Below are positions 51,862-60,680 of a stretch of DNA of 64,000 nt, in pieces. Source of the stretch: Deltaproteobacteria bacterium (GTDB taxonomy: Bacteria > Bdellovibrionota > UBA2394); assembly GCA_017302715.1 (NCBI GenBank), contig JAFLCD010000001.1, forward strand, positions 248,001 through 312,000, written 5' to 3'. The notes below the pieces were generated by a model. It did no database searches, was not told where the DNA came from, and worked only from the letters and a program-made list of their open reading frames with translations. The stretch's first letter is position 1. Every line of letters begins with the position of its first letter. Made by a program: the position numbers and the translations under genes.

Positions 51862-53723
51862 AAATAACGAATTTTATTTCTTTTGCCTTCGCGCTCAGGT
51901 TTTTGAGATTTCGATTTTGGTTTTTCACCTAGGTGAGAAATATATCTCAAATTAATTTGTCGTTTTAAGCGATCGACTTCGGCGAGCTGAACTCGAATTT
52001 TATCTCCGAGTAAAAATTCCTTTCGAGAGCGTCTACCGCTTAAGCAGGTTTCAAGTTCATCGACATCCCAATAATCATTTGAAAGCGAACGAATGGGAAT
52101 CAACCCATCGATATGTTCAGGTAACATCTCTACGAACAATCCAAAGCTCTTGATGGTGGTGATCACTCCATCAAATTCTTGTCCAACTTTCGGTTCGAGA
52201 TAGCGGCACTTTTTCATATCTTCCATATCGCGTTCGCATAAAAAGGCACGTCGTTCGGTTTCGGAACATCGCGTAGCAATTTCCTGCAATTGTTCTTCAG
52301 AATAAGGAGGAGGATTTTTTAAGAAATTCGATTTTCTTAAAATTCGATGCACCATCAAGTCGGGATAACGACGGATGGGACTAGTAAAATGACAGTAAGA
52401 TTTGGATCCAAGTCCAAAGTGCCCCACATTGTTAGCCGAATATTGCGCTTGCTTAAGTGATCGAAGCAAAGAGGTGATCAACATTTTTTCATTGGGATGA
52501 CCGCGCACAGAATCTAAATAATTTTGGAGCGATGAGATTAAATCTTTTTTTTCTGAAATTGAAAATCCCCAGCGGCGAATCACTTTTTTCAAACGCTCGA
52601 GTTTTAATTCATCAGGAAATTCATGAACTCGATAAATCGAAGCATATCCTCGAGCTTCAATATTTTCGGAGACCGCTTCATTCGCAAGAATCATAAAATC
52701 TTCGATGAGTTTATGAGCTTCGTTTCGTTGAGCCTGATAAATTTTTCGCACACTTCCGTCGGGTGCCACATCGATTTCCATCTCGGGAAGATCGAGATCC
52801 AGTGCTCCTCTGTCGGAGCGATTTTGTCGGACAATTTTTGAAAGTGCGAAAGCTCGGTGAAGCATTTTTGCAATCACAGGTTTTACTAAATCATTTTCAT
52901 TTTTCTCGATGACTTTTGAAACAGTCGTATAAGTAAGACGCGCCTGACTTTTGATCATCGAAGGATAAATTTTTGAATCGACGATTTTCCCATTCGCATT
53001 AATTTCCATCTCACAAGTCAAAGTGAGTCGCTCTTCGTTCGGAACCAAACTACAGAGATGATTTGAAAGTTCTTCAGGCAACATCGGAATCGCAAAGCCC
53101 GGAAAATAAATCGAAGTGCCGCGCTCATAGGCTTCTTCGTCGAGTTTTGTTCTCTCTCTTACATAATGAGAGACGTCAGCAATCGAGACTTTAAGGTTTA
53201 AATTTCCATTAGGAAGCTCATCCACACTGATCGCATCGTCGAAGTCTTTGGCCGTTTCTCCGTCGATCGTCACCGTAACGCATTGTGTAAGGTCCACTCG
53301 TTTGCCTGGGTTTAAGTTCGCGGCCTCTTTTGCATCGGCGAGCGCTTGCTTTGAGAAAACCGAGGGAAAGCCATGCTTTTCTTCGATTATAGCCAGTTCT
53401 AGCTGAACATCGTCCATCGACTCGAACTTCTCAAGAATGCTCGCTTCGTATTCATTTCCCTGCTTGCGCTGCACCGTGACACGCACAATTGTGTGCAAAC
53501 CGCAGTCGTATTTGGTGAGTTCACTCTTTTTGAGGAAAATAAAAATATCGATGTCTTTATGAAAGGGACGAACGATAAAATAGTGACGGCGCTGAGAGCG
53601 ATCAATCCAACCCAGGATACTCGTTTGATTTTTCTGGGTTTTTTTGCTCGACCGCAGCGTGCGTTTTAATGTTTCATTCTTATTGGAGGTGTTTTTAATG
53701 AAATTTGGTTCTCGTTTTCTCAT
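51858..53723 (-). CDS. rnr: Ribonuclease R
   Basis: RNase R is a 3'-5' exoribonuclease able to degrade structured RNA. The 621 residues contain cold-shock-like domains, the RNB catalytic core with TIDGETAKDFDDAISV (metal-binding Asp residues), FPGFAIPMLPEELSNHLCSL and HFGLGSKSYCHFTSPIRRYP, and a C-terminal S1 domain (GQEFDGVITTIKSFGLFVEM) with a basic tail. It is shorter than Escherichia coli RNase R (about 813). The start at 53723 lies inside the divergent porin gene; there is no better in-frame ATG downstream before the conserved part. Confidence 0.9.
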   Translation of the reverse strand: MRKREPNFIKNTSNKNETLKRTLRSSKKTQKNQTSILGWIDRSQRRHYFIVRPFHKDIDIFIFLKKSELTKYDCGLHTIVRVTVQRKQGNEYEASILEKFESMDDVQLELAIIEEKHGFPSVFSKQALADAKEAANLNPGKRVDLTQCVTVTIDGETAKDFDDAISVDELPNGNLNLKVSIADVSHYVRERTKLDEEAYERGTSIYFPGFAIPMLPEELSNHLCSLVPNEERLTLTCEMEINANGKIVDSKIYPSMIKSQARLTYTTVSKVIEKNENDLVKPVIAKMLHRAFALSKIVRQNRSDRGALDLDLPEMEIDVAPDGSVRKIYQAQRNEAHKLIEDFMILANEAVSENIEARGYASIYRVHEFPDELKLERLKKVIRRWGFSISEKKDLISSLQNYLDSVRGHPNEKMLITSLLRSLKQAQYSANNVGHFGLGSKSYCHFTSPIRRYPDLMVHRILRKSNFLKNPPPYSEEQLQEIATRCSETERRAFLCERDMEDMKKCRYLEPKVGQEFDGVITTIKSFGLFVEMLPEHIDGLIPIRSLSNDYWDVDELETCLSGRRSRKEFLLGDKIRVQLAEVDRLKRQINLRYISHLGEKPKSKSQKPEREGKRNKIRYL

Positions 53724-54939
53724 GCCACTCGTTGGCTTATCAGTTTTGGCAATGCAAACGCCAGCTTTCGCTGCGGATGTATTGACTGTTTCCGGTCACG
53801 CCAGAACACGTATGTCTATTGATGACAACATCAATACAACCACAACCCCTAATGCCGCGAATGCAACGGACACTAACTCTGTTGAGCAGTGGAACAGCCG
53901 TGTTCGAATGAACATGGATTTGGCTCCATCAAGCAGCGTTAAAGTTCGCATTACTCCGCAATTCACCCATCAATGGGCTGCTAATGCGAATGATGGCAAC
54001 ACAGCTCGCGCTGGTACTTTTACAACTCATGAAGCCTGGATGGCATGGATGCCCAATAATATGGTCAGCCTAACTATCGGACGTCAGATCCTTTCTTATG
54101 GAAGCGAACTGATCGTTGGTGCGAATGACTGGGGTACTTTCGGAAATGCATTTGATGCAGTTAAAGCTCGTTTCCACCACAATATGGGAACAAGCGATTT
54201 CTTCTTCGCGAAGACTGTAGAAAATTCAGCTGGCAATACACCTGATAACGATTTCTGGGGTCTTTATAACACCCTTAAAGTCGGAAATCAGTTCGTTAGC
54301 ACTGCTGATGTTTATGCTTTCTGGAATGATCAACGTAATCACGGTGCTACTCGCAGCCGAATCGCCACTTTAGGTGTTCGCGCTATGGGTGCTCAAAATG
54401 GTTTTGATTACGATGCAGAACTTGCTTATCAAGCTGGAAAAGCAAATTCCATTGATAAAAAAGGACTCATGATTGATGGAGATGTTTCTACTAAGTTCAT
54501 GAACCGTCACCGCGTAGGACTTGGATTCGGATATGCCAATACTGAATGGACCGAACAATTCCCAACACGTCACGGAAAAATGGGCGATGCTGATGTTATT
54601 GCACGCAATAACGTTATGAATCTCGCTATCATGACAAACTGGATGTGGAACGATCAGTGGACCGCCAAAGTAAATGGTTACTGGTTCATGAGAGCAAGCA
54701 CTGGTTCTAACAATACTCCAAATACTGCCGCTGGTTACACCATGATGACTGGTAACTCAGATCGCAATTTGGGTATGGAAGCAGATCTCGTTGTTTCTTA
54801 CAAAGCTGATAAAGCCCTTGGATTTGACCTTGGATATGCCATGTTCAAACCAATGTCTGCGCTTGATAAGAGCTCGAATACTACTCGTTACAACCAAACT
54901 GCTAGCAGAACCTATCTGCAAGCTATGGTTAACTTCTAA
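53698..54939 (+). CDS. Outer-membrane porin (alginate-export-like beta-barrel)
   Basis: From ATG 53698 (after TTGGAGGTG) the 413-residue protein has a signal peptide MKFGSRFLMPLVGLSVLAMQ... cut after AFA, and a barrel rich in alternating strands, with VKVRITPQFTHQW, NMVSLTIGRQILSYGSELIVG and a C-terminal ...TYLQAMVNF ending in Phe. The segment TIGRQ with the following loop resembles alginate-export and carbohydrate porins. It starts 26 bp inside the divergent rnr frame, so its promoter lies within rnr. A strong terminator follows. Probably an abundant outer-membrane protein. Confidence 0.85.
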   Translation: MKFGSRFLMPLVGLSVLAMQTPAFAADVLTVSGHARTRMSIDDNINTTTTPNAANATDTNSVEQWNSRVRMNMDLAPSSSVKVRITPQFTHQWAANANDGNTARAGTFTTHEAWMAWMPNNMVSLTIGRQILSYGSELIVGANDWGTFGNAFDAVKARFHHNMGTSDFFFAKTVENSAGNTPDNDFWGLYNTLKVGNQFVSTADVYAFWNDQRNHGATRSRIATLGVRAMGAQNGFDYDAELAYQAGKANSIDKKGLMIDGDVSTKFMNRHRVGLGFGYANTEWTEQFPTRHGKMGDADVIARNNVMNLAIMTNWMWNDQWTAKVNGYWFMRASTGSNNTPNTAAGYTMMTGNSDRNLGMEADLVVSYKADKALGFDLGYAMFKPMSALDKSSNTTRYNQTASRTYLQAMVNF

Positions 54940-54970
54940 TCAGTTAATCTGATAGAAGCTTAGTTTAAAG

Positions 54971-55002
54971 AGGGAGGTCCCCAAAAAGGCCTCCCTTTTT
55001 TA
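54971..55002 (+). terminator. Rho-independent terminator after the porin gene
   Basis: AGGGAGG (54971-54977) pairs with CCTCCCT (54990-54996) across a 12-nt loop, and a run of T follows to 55001. It lies 31 bp after the porin stop. Confidence 0.9.
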
Positions 55003-55038
55003 TTTTGTATTTTCTGAAGATCGAACTAGATTCCCCAG

Positions 55039-55617
55039 ATGAAGAAAATTTTATTTGTTTTATCATTCGCTCTCGTTTCAATTTTTTCAGCCACAAATAC
55101 TCAAGCGATTACTCGCGATGGATTTTTAATCGGCTTTGATATTGGCCCAAGTTATATGCGCCAAAATGATCTTTGGGATAAAGGCGCTGGGATCAAAAAT
55201 AATGTTTTTGGCGCTGCAGTTTCTTTTTACTTAGGAGGATCTTTTACTCCTCAGTGGGCATTGATGGGTATGTTAGTCGGAGCTGGAGGACCCTCAAAGA
55301 ATGCAAGTGGATCTAGCGACACTTTGTCGATCGGCTTTTTAGGTCCAGTAGCTCAGTATGCTTATGAGCGGTATTTACTTCGCTTTGGAGTTGGTTTTGG
55401 AAGCGCGGAATATTCTCAACCCGACATTTCTGTAAACGGAAATACTTACCATGGTAACGATAGATCTGGTTTTGGTGGATTTATTTCGCCGGTGATTGAG
55501 CTCTATCAAAGCGAAGGTCGTTTTGCGATGGATCTAAATATGAAAGCCATTCCAATGGCCACCGAAGGTGGATTCGCTATGATTTCATCTCTTGGACTTG
55601 GCTTTAGTTGGTATTAG
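55039..55617 (+). CDS. Secreted beta-barrel-like outer-membrane protein
   Basis: A 192-residue protein with a signal peptide (MKKILFVLSFALVSIFSATNTQA) and repeated amphipathic strands rich in Gly and aromatic residues (FLIGFDIGPSYM, YLLRFGVGFGSAEY), ending GLGFSWY. The pattern fits a small eight-stranded outer-membrane barrel. I recognise no specific family. It has its own start after the porin terminator. Confidence 0.65.
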   Translation: MKKILFVLSFALVSIFSATNTQAITRDGFLIGFDIGPSYMRQNDLWDKGAGIKNNVFGAAVSFYLGGSFTPQWALMGMLVGAGGPSKNASGSSDTLSIGFLGPVAQYAYERYLLRFGVGFGSAEYSQPDISVNGNTYHGNDRSGFGGFISPVIELYQSEGRFAMDLNMKAIPMATEGGFAMISSLGLGFSWY

Positions 55618-55654
55618 TTGTCAGATAGTGAAGAAATTTTAGAGGAGGGAAAAT

Positions 55655-56221
55655 ATGAATTACACTAAAAATTTAATGGCGGTCTTAACATTCGGCTTGG
55701 TTTTTATTTCATTTGCATTTGCAAATGAGAGTGATGAGCTGGCGAGCTTTGAAAAAATTACAGTTAAAATAAATGATCAGCAAAGTTTAAGTGCTGTAAA
55801 AATTTCAGAGGATTCAGTCGGAATCCTTTATGCAAATCTTCGAGCGACTTATAACGGACTTACGCTTCCGATAGAGGGTGTCTCTTTAGGAAAAGAAGAG
55901 CTCGATCCGGGTCTTCTCTGTGGCTTTTTCAATAGAGATGTTTCTTTTAAGTCCACTTCTCGTGGATGGACACGATCTCCAAATAAGCCTGAGACCATCA
56001 AAGAAATTATGTTCAATTTTCGAGATAAAAGTCTTCCTGATGCAGATGTGCCAACAGAATTTGGAAGTCTTCAGCCTGCCTTTTTTTTAATTCCGAGAAA
56101 TTTTAGACAGGATAAGACAAATTTTCTAGTACCCCCTTATATTGCTACAACACTTCATATTTATGGAATAAATAGGCCGCATACTGTTCTTGAAACCTTG
56201 AAGTGCTCACGAGCTGAGTGA
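55655..56221 (+). CDS. Secreted protein of unknown function
   Basis: A 188-residue protein with a signal peptide (MNYTKNLMAVLTFGLVFISFAFA). The mature part has two cysteines (LLCGFFNRD and LKCSRAE) that could form a disulfide. No family is recognised. The gene follows the barrel protein by 37 bp, with GAGGAGGGAAAA as ribosome-binding site, so the two may be co-transcribed. Confidence 0.6.
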   Translation: MNYTKNLMAVLTFGLVFISFAFANESDELASFEKITVKINDQQSLSAVKISEDSVGILYANLRATYNGLTLPIEGVSLGKEELDPGLLCGFFNRDVSFKSTSRGWTRSPNKPETIKEIMFNFRDKSLPDADVPTEFGSLQPAFFLIPRNFRQDKTNFLVPPYIATTLHIYGINRPHTVLETLKCSRAE

Positions 56222-56315
56222 GCAAAAATTGATTTTTAAAAACTTTAGGGAAGAAGATTTGCCAATAAAATCAAATCTTGCTTACTTAAGTTTTCGTTGG
56301 CTTTTGTAAACAAGG

Positions 56316-56399
56316 GCCCAGGTGGCGAAATGGCAGACGCACCAGTTTGAGGGGCTGGCGCCGCGAGGCATGCGAGTTCGAGTCTCGCCCTGGGCACCA
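56316..56399 (+). tRNA. tRNA-Leu (anticodon GAG)
   Basis: Acceptor GCCCAGG (56316-56322) pairs with CCTGGGC (56389-56395), discriminator A, and the CCA end (56397-56399) is encoded. The anticodon stem CCAGT/GCTGG encloses TTGAGGG with anticodon GAG, reading CUC and CUU. The variable arm (GCGCCGCGAGGCAT) is long, as in class II tRNAs, and the T arm is GCGAG-TTCGAGT-CTCGC. This is the only tRNA in the window with an encoded CCA. The rest of the 309-bp gap holds no gene. Confidence 0.95.
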
Positions 56400-56530
56400 T
56401 TCTTCAGATAATCTTCGTTATACTTCGTCAGATTTCGTCGATCTAAATTCTATCCAGTGTGCTCTTGCAAAACAGTAGTCCCCTTGTTATCTGATGGCCA
56501 ATTTAACACCCACTGAATGAAAGGAATTTT

Positions 56531-57211
56531 ATGTCACGAGTTTTTGGTTTTTTAATTTTAGCTTTAACAATTTCGACTTCGGTCTTCGCTGATGAGCCCG
56601 TTGTAAATGCGGAGCCAGATCTTTCAAGTCCACGAGCCGCTGCTTTTGAATTTTCGATAGCTAAAGATTTAGGCGATGCAGCTAGAATTCAAGCGGTACT
56701 CGCAGATAAGCCGACCTATCCTCTGGCTCAAGTTATAAAGATTCAAGCTCTTGCGGTTGGTCAATTAAGAGCACTTACTTACGAAGCGATCGAAAAATTT
56801 GGAAAAGAGACTAAGAAATTTTTTAATGAATCGGGAAAAGAGGAGTTTTTCAAAAGAATTGAAAATGCTGATGAAAAAATTACAGATGACACAGCAACGC
56901 TCACTCTGAAGATTTCTAATGAACCGTTAAAAGGCGAAAAAGAAGAAACCATGAATTTTCGAAAAGTTAACGGTAATAAATGGAAGGTAAGTTTAGCTGA
57001 CAACGTCGAATACAAAAAAATTAAAGACGAAAAAATAGTTCAACTACTTCTTCAACATGCCGCTCTCAATAATGCTGCTAAAAAAACTCGTGAAGAATTA
57101 AAGGCAGATAAATATAAAACTTACGATGAAATGATCACTGGCTTTAATGTCAATCTCCGTGAAAATCAAAATATTCGAGTGAATCAGCCAGCTGAACCTG
57201 AAAAGGGTTAA
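56531..57211 (+). CDS. Secreted helical protein of unknown function
   Basis: A 226-residue protein with a signal peptide (MSRVFGFLILALTISTSVFA) and a charged, mostly helical mature part. The middle, with ADEKITDDTATLTLKIS and NFRKVNGNKWKVSLAD, resembles the NTF2-like lipoprotein domain DUF4878, but only loosely. The gene has AAAGGAATT before its ATG and a strong hairpin after its stop. Confidence 0.6.
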   Translation: MSRVFGFLILALTISTSVFADEPVVNAEPDLSSPRAAAFEFSIAKDLGDAARIQAVLADKPTYPLAQVIKIQALAVGQLRALTYEAIEKFGKETKKFFNESGKEEFFKRIENADEKITDDTATLTLKISNEPLKGEKEETMNFRKVNGNKWKVSLADNVEYKKIKDEKIVQLLLQHAALNNAAKKTREELKADKYKTYDEMITGFNVNLRENQNIRVNQPAEPEKG

Positions 57212-57226
57212 AGTATTTTGCTTATT

Positions 57227-57272
57227 AGCCAGTAACGCGATTTCTACTCACGTTACTGGCTTTCATCTAATC
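57227..57272. terminator. Terminator hairpin between convergent genes
   Basis: AGCCAGTAACG (57227-57237) and CGTTACTGGCT (57251-57261) form a perfect 11-bp stem with a 13-nt loop. It sits between the stops of the secreted helical protein and the EF-hand protein. The T-rich stretch to the right is a few bases away, so it may work in both directions but less strongly than a classical terminator. Confidence 0.75.
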
Positions 57273-57277
57273 TTTTT

Positions 57278-57649
57278 TTATCCCACAATTTTAAATGAGC
57301 TTCGCAAATCGAGAAAGCTTTTAGCGCTTTCGATATTTTGTTGAGAAGTGCTTGAGGCATTTTCTGCCGTTTTGATTTGAGACTTTGCTTGCGCGATCAT
57401 AGCGTCTTTAACTTGTTGAAAGCCTGCTTTGAATTCAGCTTCGGTTATTTTTCCATTGCCGTCGTTATCGAGAGCTTTGAAAAGTTGTTCGCCATCGACG
57501 CCTGCTTTTTTTGCAAAGCTGAGAAACTCGTTTTTATCGACTTCTCCATCTTTATTTTTGAGTGCGTTGAAAAGGCGTTTGTGATTGCGAAGGCTTGGAA
57601 CGCTTTCGCTTAAACGTGGAGCATTACTGTCATTAATATTTTGGATCAT
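57278..57649 (-). CDS. EF-hand protein
   Basis: A 123-residue protein with a pair of EF-hand loops: NKDGEVDKNEF (residues 31-42) and DNDGNGKITEAEF (61-73), both with near-canonical Asp/Asn and Glu ligands. No signal peptide is visible, so it is probably cytosolic unless exported otherwise. A helical Gln/Ala/Ser-rich tail follows. Calcium-binding signalling or buffering is likely; no partner is obvious. Confidence 0.8.
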   Translation of the reverse strand: MIQNINDSNAPRLSESVPSLRNHKRLFNALKNKDGEVDKNEFLSFAKKAGVDGEQLFKALDNDGNGKITEAEFKAGFQQVKDAMIAQAKSQIKTAENASSTSQQNIESAKSFLDLRSSFKIVG

Positions 57650-57667
57650 GTTTTCTCCAACTCAATC

Positions 57668-57702
57668 CCTGTCAGGCTGTTATGACTTAATCTGATGACA
57701 GG
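57668..57702. other. Inverted repeat upstream of the EF-hand gene
   Basis: CCTGTCA (57668-57674) and TGACAGG (57696-57702) form a 7-bp inverted repeat with a 21-nt centre, located between the HD-GYP stop and the EF-hand start. It could be an operator or a weak terminator hairpin; nothing decides between these. Confidence 0.3.
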
Positions 57703-57739
57703 TTACGACAATGAATTTTGTGGGGCGGAGTAGCGATGA

Positions 57740-59497
57740 TTAATGTGAATGTTTTTTATTCGAATTTAGAACCTGATAAACTTTTCGTTCTGAAAACAAT
57801 TCTACAAGATCGCGATTATATTGGCCTTTGCTGGCGCCTTCCAAAATAATTTCGAGAGCTTTTTCGTTAGGAAGAGATTTTTTATACGGGCGATCCGAAG
57901 CTGTAAGCGCGTCAAAGACATCAGTGATCGCCATGATCTGACTCTCAAACGGAATTTCTTTTGAATGCAATCCTCTAGGGTAACCTGATCCGTCCAATTT
58001 TTCGTGATGGGCGTAAGCGATTTCGGGAACGCGACTGAGCGAGCTGGTCCAAGGAATATGGCTTAAGAATTCGTAAGTGTGAGTGACATGAGCTTCAATC
58101 TGAAGTCGATCTTCCTCGGAAAGACTACCTTTGTTGATCGAAAGAGCGTCCCATTCGTCTTTTGTAAGCAGTGGGATTTTTTCATCCATCACTTCAAACG
58201 TTTTTCCGACAAACTTTTTCAAATCATTTTTTGTTTTTTGAAAAGATACCGAAGGCTCATTGGCTTGAACAATGGTCTTCCAAAGATTTTCAAATTTTTC
58301 TCTTTCTTTGGGATAAGCCATTTTTAAAACGCTTAAGCGTCTAAAGATTTCAAGAAATTCTATCGGATATAATTTCTTCTCTTTAAGAAGAATATGTTCA
58401 GGCACGCCGATTTTTCCAAAGTCGTGAAGAAGAGAGGCGTATCGGAGCTCTTTAAATTGCACAGCTGAGAATTTAATTTTTTGAAATGCTTTTTGGCCGG
58501 ATTCCGAGACTTCTTGAGCGAGCTTGACGGTAAGATCGGCTACTCGTTCGCTATGCCCTGAAGTCGTTGGATCTCGAGATTCAATCGCTGAAACCGATGC
58601 GCGAATAAAACCTTCAAAGAGTTCTTCGATATTTTGATAAAGCAATGCGGTTTCAAGAGAGATCGCGACAGGAGCAGCGAGTGCCGAAGCAATTTCGAGA
58701 TCTTCGCTGGTGAAGGTCGACGCTCGCTTCGAATTGATGAGCTGAATGACACCGACGAGTTCGCCCGTTGTTTTTAACAGTGGAATGCATGCAATTGACT
58801 TTGTTTCGTAGCCCGTTTTTTTGTCGAAGTCCGAATTAAATTTAAAAGTTTCTTTTGCGGGAATATTATTAACATCGGCGATAAGAATAATTTCTTTTCT
58901 TTTTGCACATGCACCCGCCATCGAGTTTTCGTCGATAGGAAGTCTGAAAGTTTTTGCTTTAATGTCAAATTTCTCATTTTGAATATGGCTGAATTTAAGT
59001 TCGTGTTTGGCGTGATCGGCTAAGTATAAACTAGCGCCTTCTGAATGGACTGACTTTCGCATGGTCGAAAGAATATGATCGCAGAGTTGGCTCCAATCTC
59101 TCTCGCCTGAAAGTTCTAAACTCACATTTAAAATGTCTTTTAACTTTTCTGTTTCAATCTGCATTTTAAGTCGCAGTTGTTCATTTTCGTGTCTGAGTTC
59201 GATAGTTCGCTTGGCTTCTTCAAGTGCCCAAAGAATCTGATTTCGATCCGAAGGATCGGCAACGAAGCCGCGAATATAATCGGGCCAGCCTTGTGGATGA
59301 TCTGTGGATTTCCAAGCGTCAGTTCCAGTAGCTAAGCAAACAATTCCGCGGTGCGCGCGTATGACGTTGGCTTGTTTTTCGGCGAGTGGAGCTTCGAGCA
59401 AAAGAACGCATCCGATATCCGTTTGAAAAGATTGATTGAGCGTCTGAACGAGATCTTGAAACTCGTTCGCTCTAAAAACGCGAATGTCCCCCACCAC
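57740..59497 (-). CDS. GAF and HD-GYP domain protein, predicted cyclic di-GMP phosphodiesterase
   Basis: The 585-residue protein has an N-terminal region with receiver-like strands (residues 1-90, no clear phosphorylation Asp), a helical linker, a GAF domain (about 125-280) and an HD-GYP domain. The latter has SGHSERVADLTVKLA, LLHDFGKIGVPEHIL (HD), AHHEKLDGSGYPRGL (HH and GYP) and AITDVFDALTASDRPYK, so the catalytic motifs are intact. About 80 extra helical residues separate HD from the rest. GTG start at 59497. It is the last gene of a five-gene cluster. Confidence 0.88.
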   Translation of the reverse strand: MVGDIRVFRANEFQDLVQTLNQSFQTDIGCVLLLEAPLAEKQANVIRAHRGIVCLATGTDAWKSTDHPQGWPDYIRGFVADPSDRNQILWALEEAKRTIELRHENEQLRLKMQIETEKLKDILNVSLELSGERDWSQLCDHILSTMRKSVHSEGASLYLADHAKHELKFSHIQNEKFDIKAKTFRLPIDENSMAGACAKRKEIILIADVNNIPAKETFKFNSDFDKKTGYETKSIACIPLLKTTGELVGVIQLINSKRASTFTSEDLEIASALAAPVAISLETALLYQNIEELFEGFIRASVSAIESRDPTTSGHSERVADLTVKLAQEVSESGQKAFQKIKFSAVQFKELRYASLLHDFGKIGVPEHILLKEKKLYPIEFLEIFRRLSVLKMAYPKEREKFENLWKTIVQANEPSVSFQKTKNDLKKFVGKTFEVMDEKIPLLTKDEWDALSINKGSLSEEDRLQIEAHVTHTYEFLSHIPWTSSLSRVPEIAYAHHEKLDGSGYPRGLHSKEIPFESQIMAITDVFDALTASDRPYKKSLPNEKALEIILEGASKGQYNRDLVELFSERKVYQVLNSNKKHSH

Positions 59498-59522
59498 CTA
59501 TTAAGTTTAGCTGAAATTTCTC

Positions 59523-60680
59523 TTAGGCTGCAGGGGGTGAGCTCAAAGCTGTTTCAGCAGCGGAACTCGTAGAACTTGCATAATTTTGACGCGCCCAAGC
59601 AACGATGATCGAGGTCATTCTTTCGAAGTGAAAAAGTCCGCAATGGTCATCGTTTTTAATCATGATCAATCGATTACCAGGAGCATTGCCGATGATCTCG
59701 GTATCACGAGGATCGACGATCGAATCTTTGTCGCCATCGATTGCAAGAATAGGCCCCGAAGGTTTGTATAAAAGTTCATCAGCACGAGCGATAAGTTTTT
59801 TCATGACGCCAATAAGATAGAGGGGATGCTTCACTTGAAAAATACACATGAGTCCGTGAGCGAGAACGGGATTGAGTCCGATTCCGCCTTCAGGATTAAA
59901 AGTGTGTCGATACGGAGTTCCATTGCACAAACTAAATTTAATTCGCGCATCTGTTTTAGCGCAGATCAAAGTCCAGTACGCGCCAAAACTAAAACCCACC
60001 ATTCCGATATTTTGCGTATCGATCTTTGGGTTTCGACAGAGTTCGTCGATCACGGCGCGAAGAATAAGATCAGAGTTCACACTCATCGGTCTGTCGTAGT
60101 CGGCACTTCCTGGAATCGAAAGGGTTGCGTAAGCGCTGCCTTCATGCAGATGTTTTTTGAGTGAAAAGCCTATTTCTTCAGCTGAGCCTTCGAGCCCATT
60201 TACAAGAATGCTGAGTGGAACTTTACCTTTTGTCTCAGGAGGAATGTAAAAATAGTAGCGAACATTTCCTAAGGGAGTTGAAAGATTTTTTTCTTCAAAG
60301 ATGCAGTTATTCTGTTGGCACCATTTTTGAAAACTTTCGCGCTTTCGCTTATTGGCTTCGTCTTTCCATGGATAATCTTCCTTAGGAAACGCTGCCATCA
60401 CATAAGACATGCATGCCGCTTGATACTGAAAAGTTTTTTCAAATTCTTTTCCGAGATCTATCCAATATTCCGTCCATGCTTGAGAGGCGAGACTGGGAAC
60501 ATTTTTTAAAATTTCTCGAGCCTGTGCTATGGGAATTCCGGCGCCAGCTGAGAAGCGAGGTGCGCAAATGTCTGGTAAAAATTGATCCGCTCTTAAGAAG
60601 CGAGTAATCAAACTTTGTGTATTGGTTAAACTGACGAACGAAAACAGACTGCTCTTAAAAAATTTTCTTAGTGATTGCAT
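59523..60680 (-). CDS. FrsA-like alpha/beta hydrolase
   Basis: The 385-residue enzyme has the alpha/beta-hydrolase elements in order: the strand SILVNGLEG, nucleophile elbow GMVGFSFGAYWTL (Ser), acid in AIDGDKDSIVDPRD and His in KNDDHCGLFH. The N-terminal helical cap and overall shape match FrsA/DUF1100 esterases. I chose ATG 60680, which overlaps the upstream gene by 13 bp; a TTG at 60728 would overlap by 61 bp. Substrate unknown, probably an acyl ester. Confidence 0.75.
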   Translation of the reverse strand: MQSLRKFFKSSLFSFVSLTNTQSLITRFLRADQFLPDICAPRFSAGAGIPIAQAREILKNVPSLASQAWTEYWIDLGKEFEKTFQYQAACMSYVMAAFPKEDYPWKDEANKRKRESFQKWCQQNNCIFEEKNLSTPLGNVRYYFYIPPETKGKVPLSILVNGLEGSAEEIGFSLKKHLHEGSAYATLSIPGSADYDRPMSVNSDLILRAVIDELCRNPKIDTQNIGMVGFSFGAYWTLICAKTDARIKFSLCNGTPYRHTFNPEGGIGLNPVLAHGLMCIFQVKHPLYLIGVMKKLIARADELLYKPSGPILAIDGDKDSIVDPRDTEIIGNAPGNRLIMIKNDDHCGLFHFERMTSIIVAWARQNYASSTSSAAETALSSPPAA

